The position numbers and the translations under genes are program-made. Below, piece after piece: positions 17,850 through 28,168 of a stretch of DNA of 64,000 bases (its first letter is position 1; the number at the start of each line of letters is the position of its first letter). The stretch is from Methylobacterium sp. Leaf91 (GTDB lineage: Bacteria > Pseudomonadota > Alphaproteobacteria > Rhizobiales > Beijerinckiaceae). The DNA lies in the NCBI RefSeq assembly GCF_001422815.1, contig NZ_LMMP01000008.1, forward strand, positions 74,108 through 138,107, read 5' to 3'. The notes below the pieces were generated by a model. That model was not told the DNA's origin and did no database searches. It worked only from the letters and a program-made list of their open reading frames with translations.

Positions 17850-19028
17850 TCAGCGGGAGACGGTTTCGTCGGCGCGCTCGGCCTCGGCGCGCGCCCAGCC
17901 CTCGCGGGTCTCATCGCAGAAATCGGCGAGACGACCCGCGGCGATCGCCGCACGCATCCCTGCCATCAAGTCCTGGTAATAGGACAGGTTGTTCCATGTC
18001 AGCAGCATCATGCCCAGGATCTCGTCGGTGCGGACGAGGTGGTGGAGATAGGCACGGGAATAGTCCCTCGCGGCGGGGCATGACGACGTTTCGTCCAGCG
18101 GTCGCGTATCCTCGCCGTGCCGGGCGTTGCGCAGGTTTATCCGGCCATGGCGTGTATAGGCTAGGCCATGGCGGCCGGCGCGGGTGGGCATCACGCAGTC
18201 GAACATGTCGATGCCGCGCATCACCGAGCGCATCAGGTCGTCGGGCGTGCCGACTCCCATGAGGTAGCGCGGCTTGCCAACCGGGAGATGCGGCTCCACC
18301 GTCTCGATCATGGCCAGCATCACGGCCTGCGGCTCGCCCACCGCCAGGCCACCGATGGCGTAGCCCTTGAGATCGAGATCGGCCAGGGCCCTGGCGCTCT
18401 CCACCCGCAGGTCGGGCAGGTCGCCGCCCTGGACGATGCCGAACATTGCCTTGCCCGGCTGTTCGCCGAAGGCGATCCGGCAACGCTCGGCCCAGCGTAG
18501 GGAGAGGCGCATGGCGCTCTCGATGGCCGCTCGCTCTGCGGGAAGCCGAACGCATTCGTCGAGCTGCATCTGGATGTCGGAGCCGAGCAGCCCCTGGATC
18601 TCGATGGAGCGCTCCGGGCTCATATGGTGGCTCGACCCGTCCACATGCGAGCGGAAGGTCACGCCCTGCTCGTCGAGCTTTCTCAGGGCGGAGAGCGACA
18701 TCACCTGGAAACCGCCCGAATCGGTGAGGATCGGGTGCGGCCAGTTCATGAAACGGTGGAGGCCGCCGAGCCGCTCCATCCGCTCCGGGCCGGGACGCAG
18801 CATCAGGTGATAGGTGTTGCCGAGCACCATGTCGGCGCCGAGATCCCGGACCTGGCCCGGATACATCGCCTTGACCGTCGCCGCGGTCCCCACGGGCATG
18901 AAGGCCGGGGTACGGATCGTCCCCCTCGGCATCGAGATTGCACCGGTGCGGGCCTGTCCGTCGGTGGCGTCGACGCGGAAGCCGAAGTGGTCAGATGTAG
19001 CGTTTCGGAGGGAGGCAGTGTCGGACAT
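17850..19028 (-). CDS. tgt: Queuine/preQ1 tRNA-ribosyltransferase
   Basis: Tgt exchanges guanine-34 for preQ1 in GUN-anticodon tRNAs (Asp, Asn, His, Tyr). The 392-residue protein shows [26 protein letters not shown], the catalytic region [12 protein letters not shown], the substrate loop [13 protein letters not shown] and a second catalytic Asp segment [15 protein letters not shown]. The late zinc-site region is [17 protein letters not shown]. In that region most Tgts have CxCxxC; here only one Cys and the distal His are evident, so metal coordination deserves a check. The ATG at 19028 (MSDTAS) is preferred over upstream codons. queA lies nearby on the same strand. Confidence 0.95.
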   Translation of the reverse strand: MSDTASLRNATSDHFGFRVDATDGQARTGAISMPRGTIRTPAFMPVGTAATVKAMYPGQVRDLGADMVLGNTYHLMLRPGPERMERLGGLHRFMNWPHPILTDSGGFQVMSLSALRKLDEQGVTFRSHVDGSSHHMSPERSIEIQGLLGSDIQMQLDECVRLPAERAAIESAMRLSLRWAERCRIAFGEQPGKAMFGIVQGGDLPDLRVESARALADLDLKGYAIGGLAVGEPQAVMLAMIETVEPHLPVGKPRYLMGVGTPDDLMRSVMRGIDMFDCVMPTRAGRHGLAYTRHGRINLRNARHGEDTRPLDETSSCPAARDYSRAYLHHLVRTDEILGMMLLTWNNLSYYQDLMAGMRAAIAAGRLADFCDETREGWARAEAERADETVSR

Positions 19029-19231
19029 GGGCCAGGTCTTTAAAGCTCCGCGCCGCAAAACGGAAACATGCGAGCCTCCTACAGGCGGTCGGTCATCAGC
19101 ACAGTCCGGAAGCTGACCGCGCCTCTGGTCGCCACTGCCGACCGGCGCTATCGCATCCCCCCATGATCCGGAGATTCCGAGCGGGATTTGTCCGTCCCGG
19201 CCGACTCACCAAACGACCGCGAGGGATAGCG

Positions 19232-20026
19232 ATGCTCATGGGGATCTGGCTCGATCAGCCACTAGCACTGATCATCGGCATACTCGCAAGCCTGTTCGCC
19301 GGCATCTCGATCGTCTTGATCGTCCTGACGAACGTGCCCGCCACGCGGGCGCATCTGTTGAACAATGTCGGCGGCATCGTCGCGTCGTTCTTCAGTTCGA
19401 TCGGCATCCTGCTCGCCCTGCTCACCGGCTTCGTGGCGAACGATGCCTGGGAGCGGCAGGGCAAGGCATCGCGGATCGTCCAGACCGAGCGGGCGAACCT
19501 GATCGCCGCCTACGACCTCAGCGAGGCCACCGTCTCGGACATGTCGGACATCCAGAAGGCGCTCCTCGCCTATGCGAATGCGGTGATCACCGACGAATTT
19601 CCGAAGATGGGAACGGGGACGGCGTATTCCAGCCAGGCGGGCGCGGCCCTCAGCGCGCTCATGAAGATGGTCGCCGACCCGGTGCACACCACGGCGTCCG
19701 GTGCCGTCGCTCACACCGCGCTGATGACCACGATCATGAACCTTCGCGAAGCTCGCGGTGAGCGGCTCGCCCTGAGCGCCAGCAAGAACGACGATTCGAA
19801 ATGGCTGACGTTGCTGTTCCTCTGCACGCTGACGCTGATCTCCATCGGTATCGTCCATGTGGACAAGCCGCGCGCCCAGGTGATCACGCTCGCCATCTTC
19901 TCCACGGCGATGGTGGGAACGCTCTGTGTCATCGCGCTCCACGAGCGGCCCTTCGATGGTCCCTTCGCCATCGGGCCCGAAGCGTTCGAGCGGGCTAAAA
20001 GCATGATGACGACACACCAGGAATGA
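19232..20026 (+). CDS. Membrane protein, DUF4239/bestrophin-like
   Basis: The 264-residue protein has two N-terminal membrane helices (LALIIGILASLFAGISIVLI; IVASFFSSIGILLALLTGFV), a soluble helical middle, and two C-terminal helices. This is the 2+2 pattern of the DUF4239 bestrophin-like family. The motif TGFVANDAWERQGKASRIVQ after the second helix is characteristic, where the family carries a conserved W near the membrane face. The ATG at 19232 has GAGGGA upstream. It sits between tgt and queA but on the opposite strand, so no link to queuosine is implied. Function is unknown. Confidence 0.75.
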   Translation: MLMGIWLDQPLALIIGILASLFAGISIVLIVLTNVPATRAHLLNNVGGIVASFFSSIGILLALLTGFVANDAWERQGKASRIVQTERANLIAAYDLSEATVSDMSDIQKALLAYANAVITDEFPKMGTGTAYSSQAGAALSALMKMVADPVHTTASGAVAHTALMTTIMNLREARGERLALSASKNDDSKWLTLLFLCTLTLISIGIVHVDKPRAQVITLAIFSTAMVGTLCVIALHERPFDGPFAIGPEAFERAKSMMTTHQE

Positions 20027-20103
20027 CCGGCCTGCCGGGGCCGCGCCGCCGTCCCGCTTCGCGAGCGTGACACTGCGGGCGCCCGAGAGGGGGGATTATC
20101 GCG

Positions 20104-21192
20104 TCACTCGGATCGGGCTGGGAACAGCAGGCTCGAATCCCCGTACGAATAGAAGCGATAGCCGGCCGCGATGGCATGTGCGTAGGCCGCCCGCATGGTC
20201 TCCAGCCCGGAAAAGGCGGAGACCAGCATGAAGAGGGTCGAACGCGGCAGGTGGAAATTGGTCATCAAGGCGTCCACCGCGCGGATGCGGGTGCCAGGCG
20301 TGATGAAGATCTCGGTCGGACCGGAGAAGGCATGAAGCCTACCATTCTCGTCCGCCGCGCTCTCGAGCAGGCGCAGCGCCGTGGTCCCCACCGCGACGAT
20401 GCGGCCTCCCCCGTCTCGCGTCCGGTTGAGAGCATCCGCGGTTTCCTCATCGAGAAAGCCGATCTCGGCATGCATGCGATGGTGGTCGGTATCGTCGGCC
20501 TTGACCGGCAGGAATGTGCCCGCCCCCACATGCAGCGTCACGCAATGGCGCAGGATGCCGGCGGCGTCGATCCGTGCCAGGAGCTCGTCGGAGAAATGCA
20601 GGCCCGCGGTGGGGGCGGCAACGGCGCCGGCCTGCCGGGCATAGACCGTCTGGTAATCCACCGCGTCCTGCGCGTCAGTGCTGCGCTTGCCCGCGATGTA
20701 GGGCGGGAGCGGCAGTTCGCCGGCCAGCACGATGGCCTCGTCGAGGGCGGGGGCGGAGAGATCGAAGCGCAGGACGATCTCGCCGCCCTCCCCCTTCTCC
20801 GTGATGGTGGCATCGAGAACGCCGAGGGAGCAGGCGGCGCCCTGCCCGCTCCGCCCGAAGCTCACCCTGTCACCGATGGCGAGACGCTTGCCCGGCCGGG
20901 CAAAGGCGCGCCATCGGTCGGTTGCCTCGCGGAGGTGCAGCATGGCCTCCATCCGCAGCCCCGGCGATCCCGAGCGGTGACGGATGCCGTGAAGGCGGGC
21001 CGGGATCACGCGGGTGTCGTTGAAGACGAGGGCGTCGCCCGGCCGCAGCAGGTCGGCGAGATCGCGTACCGCGCGGTCCTCCAGGGCCTCGCCCGGCCGG
21101 ACCACCAGCATTCGCCCGGCATCGCGGGGCTGGGGTGGCCTGAGAGCGATGCTGGATTCGGGCAGATCGAAATCGAAGAGGTCGACGCGCAT
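20104..21192 (-). CDS. queA: S-adenosylmethionine:tRNA ribosyltransferase-isomerase
   Basis: QueA transfers and isomerises the ribosyl moiety of SAM onto preQ1-tRNA to give epoxyqueuosine. The 362-residue protein opens [20 protein letters not shown] and contains the family blocks [47 protein letters not shown] and a late [17 protein letters not shown]. Length is normal. The ATG at 21192 is chosen because all QueA proteins start with this motif; the open frame upstream is non-conserved. Together with tgt it gives two consecutive queuosine steps. Confidence 0.96.
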   Translation of the reverse strand: MRVDLFDFDLPESSIALRPPQPRDAGRMLVVRPGEALEDRAVRDLADLLRPGDALVFNDTRVIPARLHGIRHRSGSPGLRMEAMLHLREATDRWRAFARPGKRLAIGDRVSFGRSGQGAACSLGVLDATITEKGEGGEIVLRFDLSAPALDEAIVLAGELPLPPYIAGKRSTDAQDAVDYQTVYARQAGAVAAPTAGLHFSDELLARIDAAGILRHCVTLHVGAGTFLPVKADDTDHHRMHAEIGFLDEETADALNRTRDGGGRIVAVGTTALRLLESAADENGRLHAFSGPTEIFITPGTRIRAVDALMTNFHLPRSTLFMLVSAFSGLETMRAAYAHAIAAGYRFYSYGDSSLLFPARSE

Positions 21193-21482
21193 CGGGCGCC
21201 AACAGCACGGTTCAGGGCTCGGGATCAATGGCCGGCGGATCGCCGTCTGGAAAAAGCGGGAAGCGGCTGTCGCGCATTGTGGATGCGGGACATAGACATG
21301 CAGATGACGGCCAAGTCGCCGGAAAGGCCTGACGGGCGAAACCCATATCATCGCCACTTTTCATGTACCCGCCTTTCTCCACCGGGCCGCACGGTTACAG
21401 GTCTACGTTGAAAACAACCTTGACCGCGTCAGCGCGAGTCTGCGTTGTGGCCGGCCAAATTGGCTCAGATTCGGTTCGTGCG

Positions 21483-21749
21483 ATGACTGACACCTTCAAG
21501 ACCGCTCTCCCCAAGGCCAAGGTTCCTCGCCGGCGGATCACGCTGGACTCGCAGTTGATGTCCTACTGGGACCGGGAGGCCCAGCGTCTCGATGTCATGG
21601 CGGCCAATGCCCGGTGGGGTTGGATGGCCCGAAGCTACGCGCGCAAGGCCGAGCGCGCGCGCGCGCAGAGCGCCCGCTCTGCCCAGCGAGAGGCGGATCG
21701 CGGTGTGGGGCCCGCGCCGGCATCGCAAGAGATCGAACCCCAGACATAG
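21483..21749 (+). CDS. Small basic hypothetical protein
   Basis: The 88-residue, Arg/Ala-rich protein has no recognised domain. A central helix (DSQLMSYWDREAQRLDVMAANARWGWMARSYARKAE, residues about 22-58) is amphipathic and aromatic. It is divergent from queA and about 130 bases ahead of the cation-transporter gene in the same direction. Coding status rests on an ordinary ATG and regular codon use only. Confidence 0.5.
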   Translation: MTDTFKTALPKAKVPRRRITLDSQLMSYWDREAQRLDVMAANARWGWMARSYARKAERARAQSARSAQREADRGVGPAPASQEIEPQT

Positions 21750-21878
21750 CAGCGACTAAACCCTTCACCGGCGGGTTCAACCTTTGCCGTGGCCTTGTCG
21801 ATGGGGATGATCGTATGGGCAGGGCGCGCCACGCCCTGCCCCGCCATCCGCCGGGCCCGTCATGGATTCTCACCGGAA

Positions 21879-22766
21879 ATGGACCGCACACAGAAAGCCG
21901 CCCTCGCGAGCGCCGGAATCGGCCTTCTCGTGATGGCGATCAAATTCACCGCCTACTGGCTCACCGGCAGTCTCGCGCTCTATTCGGACGCGCTGGAGAG
22001 CATCATCAACGTGGCGGCGGCGGCCTTCGCCTTCATCGCCTTGCGCGTGGCTGCCGCGCCCGCCGACGAGGACCACCAGTTCGGGCACCACAAGGCCGAG
22101 TATTTCTCGGCGGTGATCGAGGGGGCCCTCATCATCGTGGCCGCCATCCTCATCCTGCGTGAGTCCTATTACGGCCTCCTCGACCCGAAACCCCTCGATG
22201 CGCCGATGCTGGGCCTTGCCGTCAGCGCGGTGGGGACGGCGATCAACGCCGCCTGGTCCATGGCGCTCCTGAGTCGCGGCAAGGTCTGGCGCTCGCCCGC
22301 CCTGGTGGCCGATGCCCGCCATGTGATGGCGGATGTCTTCACATCCGGTGGCGTTCTGGTCGGCGTCGCCCTGGTGGCCCTCACCGGAACCCTGATCCTC
22401 GATCCGCTCATCGCCGGCCTCGTCGCCCTCAACATCCTGTGGTCGGGCTGGACCATGGTGCGCGATTCCGTGAGCGGCCTTCTCGACAAGGCGGCTCCGG
22501 CCGAGATGGTGACCCAGATCCGCGCCCTGATCTCGGAGCATGGCGAGGGGGCGCTGGAGGCGCATGACGTGCGCACACGGCATGCCGGGCAGGCGACCTT
22601 CATCGATTTCCACCTCGTGGTGCCCGGCGAGATGACCGTGAAGGACTCGCACGACATCTGCGACCGGCTCGAGAGTGCCATCGAAGGCGCCATCGCGGGG
22701 GCCGTCGTCGTCATCCATGTGGAGCCGGCCGAGCATGCCAAGGGCCGCGGCGTGCCGGTGGTGTAG
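21879..22766 (+). CDS. Cation diffusion facilitator transporter
   Basis: This 295-residue inner-membrane antiporter of the CDF family exports divalent metals such as Zn, Fe or Mn. Six membrane helices are followed by a cytoplasmic C-terminal domain. The first metal-site motif YSDALESIINV (helix 2) and the second VADARHVMADVFTS (helix 5) carry Asp/His/Asp ligands; the tail has DVRTRHAGQATFIDFHLVVPG, typical of FieF-like members. The DALES and HVMAD pattern favours Fe/Zn over Mn, but metal choice cannot be fixed from sequence. The ATG at 21879 opens MDRTQKAAL, where family homology begins. Confidence 0.92.
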   Translation: MDRTQKAALASAGIGLLVMAIKFTAYWLTGSLALYSDALESIINVAAAAFAFIALRVAAAPADEDHQFGHHKAEYFSAVIEGALIIVAAILILRESYYGLLDPKPLDAPMLGLAVSAVGTAINAAWSMALLSRGKVWRSPALVADARHVMADVFTSGGVLVGVALVALTGTLILDPLIAGLVALNILWSGWTMVRDSVSGLLDKAAPAEMVTQIRALISEHGEGALEAHDVRTRHAGQATFIDFHLVVPGEMTVKDSHDICDRLESAIEGAIAGAVVVIHVEPAEHAKGRGVPVV

Positions 22767-22909
22767 GGGCGCGCCTCCCCCGGAATGCGCGAGAATCCAC
22801 CGCCACGCGCACCGTCGTTCGAGCGTCATCCGACCCCCCTAATGTCCGCCACGGCCGGTGATTTGACGTCCGCTCGTCCGCGGACGCGTCCGGCCGAGGA
22901 TGAGACCGC

Positions 22910-24712
22910 ATGACCGCCTATTCCGTCGCGAACGGCACGACGCAGACCGCTCGCTTCACCCTGGCGGGCGCCGACACGCTGCAGGTGGACGGAACCCTGT
23001 CTGTCTCCGCCAATGCTCAGTCCGTGCGCTTCCAGGTCGCCCCGGACGGCGCCGAGATCCACAATGACGGCCTGATCGAGAACACCGCCGGGGGCCGCGC
23101 GATCCGCTTCGAGAGCGAAATCGGCGCGACCCTGACCGCGACGATCGACAATGGCGGCGCCATCCGCGCCGGGGACGATGCCGTGCAGATCCAGGACGGC
23201 ACCGTCGCCGCCGGCACGCTCACCATCACCACGGATAGCGGCTCGACCATCGTCTCCAGCACAGGCCAGGCCCTCGACCTCGCCTCGACCACAGGCGGGT
23301 TCCTCGCCGAGATCGACAATGCCGGCTCGCTGCTGTCCCTGGTCTCGGACGGCGTGCGGATCGGCGCGACGCTGGATCTCGTCAATAGCGGCACCATCCG
23401 GGGCGGTTCCGCCACCGGCTACGTTCAGGGTGCCGACGGCATCCAGTTCGAGGACGGGGCGAGCGGGACGATCCGCAACGATGCCGGCGGCGCCATCCTC
23501 GGCGACCGCCACGGCGTCAATATGGGCGAGGGCAGCGTCGCCACGGTAACGAACGAGGCCGGCGCCCGCATCCTCGGCGGCAACGGTTCCGGCATCGGCT
23601 CGGACGGCACCGCGACCGTAATCAATCACGGAATCATCACGGGCACCTTCGCGGATGCGGCTGGCTCCGATGTCAACGGCGCGACGCCCGGTTCCGAAGA
23701 CGGCGGCGGCCCGGACGGCATCAATGACGGCGACGGCGACGGGATCGACATCGATTTCCGTGCAACAATCGAGAATCACGGCACCATCCGCGGCCTCGGC
23801 GCCGGCGGCACGGGGTCCGACGGGCTGCCCAACACCGCCGAAGGCATCGCGGCGGGTGGCGGCGACATCGTCAATCACGCCGGCGCGCGGATCTACGGCG
23901 CCGGCCTCGGAATCCTGATCGACGACTCGTCGCAGGGGGATGCGCCGTTCCTCACGAGCATCGACAATGCGGGGCTCATCCACGGCGGGTCGGGCATTGC
24001 CATCAAGATCGTCAGTGCCCTCGACGACGTGGTGGTCAATGCCGGCCGCATCATCGGCTCAGGCGGCACCGCGATCCAGTTCGGCTCCGGCGACAACACG
24101 CTGGCCATCGAGACGGGCTCGGCCATCCGTGGCCTCAGCCTCGGCGGCGACGGCACCGACACGCTCGATTACTCGGAGTTCGGCGCATCGGCGCGCGCGC
24201 TGTTCGAAACCGGCCGGGCCACGGGCACGGGGGGCGTCTCCGGCTTCGAGATCGTCAAGGGCTCGGCCTTCGCCGATTCCATGCGGGGCGATGCCGAGGC
24301 GAACCAGTTCCTCGGCGGCGCGGGTGACGACCGGCTGTTCGGCGGCGCCGGGGACGACATCCTGACAGGCGGCGCGGGAACGGATGTCCTGCGCGGCGAC
24401 GCCGGTGCCGACACCTTCGTGTTCGATACGCTTCCCGCCGGCAAGAAGGACCGGATCGTCGATTTCAGCCACGGCGAAGACAGGCTCGCCCTCGATGCCA
24501 GCGTCTTCACGGCGCTGACCCCCGGCTCCCTATCGGACGAGGCCTTCGCCGTCGGCGCCGCGACCACGGAAGACCACCGCATCCTCTACGACGCGGCCAA
24601 GGGCCATCTCTTCTACGACGCGGACGGCTCCGGCACCGACCACGATGCGGTGCTGCTCGCGACCCTTCTCGGCAAGCCCGAACTGACCGCCTCCGACCTG
24701 CTAGTGGTCTGA
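22910..24712 (+). CDS. Secreted RTX protein with repetitive beta-helix region
   Basis: The 600-residue protein lacks a Sec signal. Residues about 30-430 consist of degenerate asparagine/glycine turns such as IDNAGSL, IENHGTIRG, VINHGIITG and IVNHAGARIYG, suggesting a right-handed beta-helix adhesin. Residues about 455-500 have tandem GGxGxDxLxGGxGDD calcium-binding RTX nonapeptides, followed by ADTFVFDTL and a C-terminal DADGSGTDHDAVLLATL segment that normally serves as a type I secretion signal. No type I exporter gene is adjacent. It likely acts at the cell surface or in biofilm matrix; its binding partner is unknown. Confidence 0.85.
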   Translation: MTAYSVANGTTQTARFTLAGADTLQVDGTLSVSANAQSVRFQVAPDGAEIHNDGLIENTAGGRAIRFESEIGATLTATIDNGGAIRAGDDAVQIQDGTVAAGTLTITTDSGSTIVSSTGQALDLASTTGGFLAEIDNAGSLLSLVSDGVRIGATLDLVNSGTIRGGSATGYVQGADGIQFEDGASGTIRNDAGGAILGDRHGVNMGEGSVATVTNEAGARILGGNGSGIGSDGTATVINHGIITGTFADAAGSDVNGATPGSEDGGGPDGINDGDGDGIDIDFRATIENHGTIRGLGAGGTGSDGLPNTAEGIAAGGGDIVNHAGARIYGAGLGILIDDSSQGDAPFLTSIDNAGLIHGGSGIAIKIVSALDDVVVNAGRIIGSGGTAIQFGSGDNTLAIETGSAIRGLSLGGDGTDTLDYSEFGASARALFETGRATGTGGVSGFEIVKGSAFADSMRGDAEANQFLGGAGDDRLFGGAGDDILTGGAGTDVLRGDAGADTFVFDTLPAGKKDRIVDFSHGEDRLALDASVFTALTPGSLSDEAFAVGAATTEDHRILYDAAKGHLFYDADGSGTDHDAVLLATLLGKPELTASDLLVV

Positions 24713-25082
24713 TCCGGGCAATTTTCGGCGCGGGGGCCGAGATGCCCCCCGCCGGGACATGGTATGGCCGCGGACCCACCTGCCCTTCCCGGCGACGGGA
24801 TGTGTTGGTCTTCGCTGTCGTCAAAATCTGACGTTTGGCGCCTGATAAGACGTCCGCAACGGATAGCTTCCGGACTCTGGCCTTTCGGCCAGAAGCGGAC
24901 GTTTCGCCTCCGACCTGACGGAGACGTTCAGGATACTGTTTGTCGAGCCTGATAGCGGACATCCGCCGCTACGATAGGTCCAGCATGATGTTGGCCGATA
25001 CAGCGTCCTTTCTGGCCGATCAGGCGACGCCGGCCATCCGACGAAGCGGCATAGATGATCCTTTCTCAAATGGGGATCCCAG
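24713..25082. other. Intergenic gap before hydrolase gene
   Basis: These 370 bases have no supportable gene. The sequence repeats the theme GCGGACRTCCGC/GACGTCCGC loosely (24847, 24895, 24957), which could be scattered half-sites, but no consistent operator emerges. A promoter for the hydrolase-araC pair is expected here. Confidence 0.35.
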
Positions 25083-25985
25083 ATGCGTCGCGATGTCGAG
25101 TTTCGTTCCGAAGGCCGTAACTTGCGCGGCTGGCTCTACGAACCAGAAGGCGAGGCGCAGAGCCATCCCTGCATTGTCATGGCGCACGGCCTGTCAGGGG
25201 TGAAGGAGCAATACCTCGACCACTACGCGGAGGTTTTCGCTGCCGCTGGTCTCGGCGCGCTGGTGTACGATCACGCCAACTTCGGTTCCAGCGACGGGCT
25301 GCCCCGGCAGGAAGCCGATCCTGTCCTGCAGCGACGCGGATATCGCGATGCGATCAGCTTTGCCGAGACCCAGGCTTGGGTCGATCCCGCCCGCATCGGC
25401 CTATGGGGGACAAGTTACAGCGGAGGCCATGTGCTGGAGGTTGCTGCCCTCGATCGGCGCGTCCGCTGTGTCGTCAGTCAAGTGCCGACGATAAGCGGCT
25501 ACCGCTCAGCACTTCGACGCACGCGTGCTGATCTCGTGCCGGCGTTGCTCTCCCGGCTCGACGCAGATCGTGCCACGCGTTTCAGGGGTGAGGAGCCTGC
25601 GACCTTCCCGGCCGTCTCGAACGATCCGCATGAAGGGTGTGCGATGGCCGGCAGCGACGCCTATGTCTTCTTCACCGAGACCCGAGATTTTGCGCCAACT
25701 TGGCGTAACACACTCACCCTCCGCAGCGCTGAACTGGCGCGCGAGAACGAACCCGCCATCCATATCGCCCGTATCAGCCCCACCCCACTCTTGATGATCG
25801 TAGCCGACCAAGACCTGTTGACGGCCACGGAACTCTGCCTGGAAGCTTACCAGCGGGCGCTCCCACCCAAGCATCTGATGTTGCTCGCCGGAGGCCATTT
25901 CGATCCCTATGTCAAGCTCTTCGAGCAAACCAGTACTGCCGCTCGTGACTGGTTCCGTACTCATCTCGTCGATGGCCACGCGTGA
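25083..25985 (+). CDS. Alpha/beta-hydrolase, X-Pro dipeptidyl-peptidase/dienelactone-hydrolase-like
   Basis: The 300-residue cytoplasmic alpha/beta-hydrolase has an oxyanion region IVMAHGLSGVKEQYLD (near residue 35), the nucleophile elbow GLWGTSYSGGHV (G-T-S-Y-S-G; Ser near residue 116), an acid region MIVADQDLLT and a late histidine in LLAGGHFDPY. All triad members are visible. Substrate is unknown. The following araC gene overlaps its 3' end, suggesting the regulator controls it or responds to its product. The ATG has only a weak ribosome site. Confidence 0.85.
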   Translation: MRRDVEFRSEGRNLRGWLYEPEGEAQSHPCIVMAHGLSGVKEQYLDHYAEVFAAAGLGALVYDHANFGSSDGLPRQEADPVLQRRGYRDAISFAETQAWVDPARIGLWGTSYSGGHVLEVAALDRRVRCVVSQVPTISGYRSALRRTRADLVPALLSRLDADRATRFRGEEPATFPAVSNDPHEGCAMAGSDAYVFFTETRDFAPTWRNTLTLRSAELARENEPAIHIARISPTPLLMIVADQDLLTATELCLEAYQRALPPKHLMLLAGGHFDPYVKLFEQTSTAARDWFRTHLVDGHA

Positions 25986-26733
25986 CGAGCCGTCAGCGAT
26001 GTCCCTCCACGCCATTGCGCGCGACTATGTGGATGGCTCGGTCGTCGGCGAGCATTGCCATGTCGGCGGGCAGCTTATTCATGCCACCGCCGGCGTCATG
26101 CAGATCCGGGCGGCTCAGCGCCTGTGGCTCGTCCCGCCTCGGCGAGCCCTCTGGATCCCGCCGCGCCTGGCGCATGCACTCCGAGCACGGGGAGACGTGT
26201 CGCTCCGGACGCTCTACATCGAAACCGCTTGCGCCCAGCGGCTCTTGGGCGATGTGCCTCGCGGCTTCGTGGTCCCAACGCTGGTACGGGAGTTGATCCT
26301 GCGCATGCTCGATCCATGCGCCGCAAGCGATGGAGAACGTATTGGCCGCCTGACCGCCGTGCTGGTCGATGAACTCGCCGATCTCGACCCGGAAGGTGTC
26401 GCCCTCTCGATGCCCTCAGACCCCCGCCTAGCGCGCGTTTGTGCCGGCATACTGGCCCGGCCTGGAGAAGAGCACCGGATCGACGAGTTGGCGCGTCGCG
26501 CCGGCGCATCAGTTCGGACTCTGAGACGCCTCGCTCATCATGAACTCGGCTGTCCCCTCTCGACGTGGCGTCAGCAAGCCCGGATTCTCTCGGCAGTGCC
26601 GATGCTGATTGCTGGAGAGTCCGTGACTGGGACTGCCCAAGCCCTCGGCTATGAAACCACCGGTGCTTTTGCAGCCATGTTTCGACGATTCGTAGGGATG
26701 TCGCCGCGCGAGTACTCTACGTCTTGCGGATGA
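25972..26733 (+). CDS. AraC-family transcriptional regulator
   Basis: This protein of about 250 residues has an N-terminal cupin sensor (HVGGQLIHATAGVMQI, LWIPPRLAH) and a C-terminal AraC double helix-turn-helix (RIDELARRAGASVRTLRRLAHHE, SVTGTAQALGYETTGAFAAMFRRFVGMSPREY). The ATG at 25972 overlaps the hydrolase stop by 14 bases. An ATG at 25999 is an equally plausible start and fits family N-termini slightly better. It probably regulates the hydrolase gene. Confidence 0.88.
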   Translation: MATRDEPSAMSLHAIARDYVDGSVVGEHCHVGGQLIHATAGVMQIRAAQRLWLVPPRRALWIPPRLAHALRARGDVSLRTLYIETACAQRLLGDVPRGFVVPTLVRELILRMLDPCAASDGERIGRLTAVLVDELADLDPEGVALSMPSDPRLARVCAGILARPGEEHRIDELARRAGASVRTLRRLAHHELGCPLSTWRQQARILSAVPMLIAGESVTGTAQALGYETTGAFAAMFRRFVGMSPREYSTSCG

Positions 26734-27007
26734 TATGCCCATTGTTTGATTGCGGAAGTCGTCATCAAGTCTACTTTTTCTGCTGTTTGACTGATTGCGG
26801 ACTGGCCTAAATCCCTCAGCCCAGTCGTAGTCATCGTCCGCCCAGCTGCCGCGAAGCGGACCTTCCCGATGCCTGCCAAGGGTCGTGAACAGACGGAGTG
26901 AGCCGTCAGATCGGGACCGCCGGAGGAGATCGTTACTCGGGGGCTGGCCTGGATCGCCGGGTGTTGGGCGCACCGCTGACTGAGGAGCATCATGGGCGGA
27001 CGCCCGA

Positions 27008-28168
27008 TCAGGCGCGGATCGTCCCCGCGCCGGCAGGGGCTGCCGCCATCAGCCTGCGGCGGCGGGCGCCGCGGCGGAGGACGTAGAGGGTGAGGCCGGT
27101 CGCCGCGAAGAGCGGCATCGCCAGGGAGGCGGCGAAGAACAGGAAGGCGACGAACCCGCCGAAGAAGCGGCCGCGATGCACTTCGAGCATGTTCTCGGCC
27201 ATCTGCCGGCCGAGGGGCTTGTCGGCAAAGCGGGTCTGCGAGAGGCGGGCGCCGGTGGCGGGGTCGAAGGTCGCCTCGTCGCGGGCTTTCGGCAGGTCCG
27301 ACGCGGTGGCGAGGAATCGGATGCGGATCGCCGCCTGTTCCGGCCCCGGCAGCGCGATGAGGGCCATGTGCGCGCCCGCGCCCTCCCCGGCGCTGAACGT
27401 CGCCCAGGCGGTATCGAGGGCCGAGCCGGTGGTCTGAGGCGGCGCGCCGGGGCCGCGTGCCGCCCGAGGGGCGCGGGTCTCACCGGTGAGGAGCCAGGTC
27501 GCGGCGTTCCTGTAGCTGTCGAAGGACCACCACAGCCCGGTCAGGGCGATGGCGGCGTAGAAGGGCACGAGCCAGGTCCCCGCGATGGTGTGGAGCGACC
27601 ACCAGCGCGGCCGTCCGGGCCGTTTGAGGGAGGGTTTCAGCCAGATCTTCCACGTATGGAGTTTGGGCCAGCGCAGGTAGAGCCCGGTGGCCAGGAAGAC
27701 CAGGAGGGCGATGGCGCAGATGCCGGTGATGCTGCGGCCCCAGCCCTTGCCGTCGCCCGGAAGCAGCAGCCAGCGATGCAGCTTGCGGATGGTGGCGAAC
27801 GTGTCTTCGAGGCGCATCTCCCCGAGGGTCCGACCGTCGACGGGGTCGAGATAGAGGGTCGGCGGCCGCGCGCCCATGGCCGGGTCGTTGGCGAACCGGA
27901 TGCGCGGGCTCCGCTCGGGATCGCCCCAGAGGGCCAGGGAGCTCACCACCCTCCCCGGCTGCTGCGCTTCGACCCGCGCCTTGAGGGCGGCGGGCGAGAG
28001 GCGGGGCGCATCGCTCGCGGTGACGAAGGCGCGGTCGGCATTCGCCCATTCCGTCAGCGCCTCTTCATAGCTCAGCAGCGCGCCCGTCACGCCCACGAGG
28101 GCCAGGACGAGCCCCGCCGTGAGGCCGAGCAGCCAATGCAGGCGGAACAGAACGGTGCGGGTCGTCAT
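27008..28168 (-). CDS. PepSY-associated membrane protein
   Basis: The 386-residue protein opens with a membrane helix containing RLHWLLGLTAGLVLALVGVT, has a periplasmic PepSY domain (LKARVEAQQPGRVVSSLALW), a conserved LHRWLLLPGDGKGWGRSITG loop and three further helices, including a C-terminal one. This is the DUF/PepSY_TM family often found with siderophore receptors and proposed to act in ferrisiderophore reduction or iron release. No TonB receptor is adjacent here, so the iron link is family knowledge only. The gap 26734-27007 to its left holds no supportable gene. Confidence 0.85.
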   Translation of the reverse strand: MTTRTVLFRLHWLLGLTAGLVLALVGVTGALLSYEEALTEWANADRAFVTASDAPRLSPAALKARVEAQQPGRVVSSLALWGDPERSPRIRFANDPAMGARPPTLYLDPVDGRTLGEMRLEDTFATIRKLHRWLLLPGDGKGWGRSITGICAIALLVFLATGLYLRWPKLHTWKIWLKPSLKRPGRPRWWSLHTIAGTWLVPFYAAIALTGLWWSFDSYRNAATWLLTGETRAPRAARGPGAPPQTTGSALDTAWATFSAGEGAGAHMALIALPGPEQAAIRIRFLATASDLPKARDEATFDPATGARLSQTRFADKPLGRQMAENMLEVHRGRFFGGFVAFLFFAASLAMPLFAATGLTLYVLRRGARRRRLMAAAPAGAGTIRA

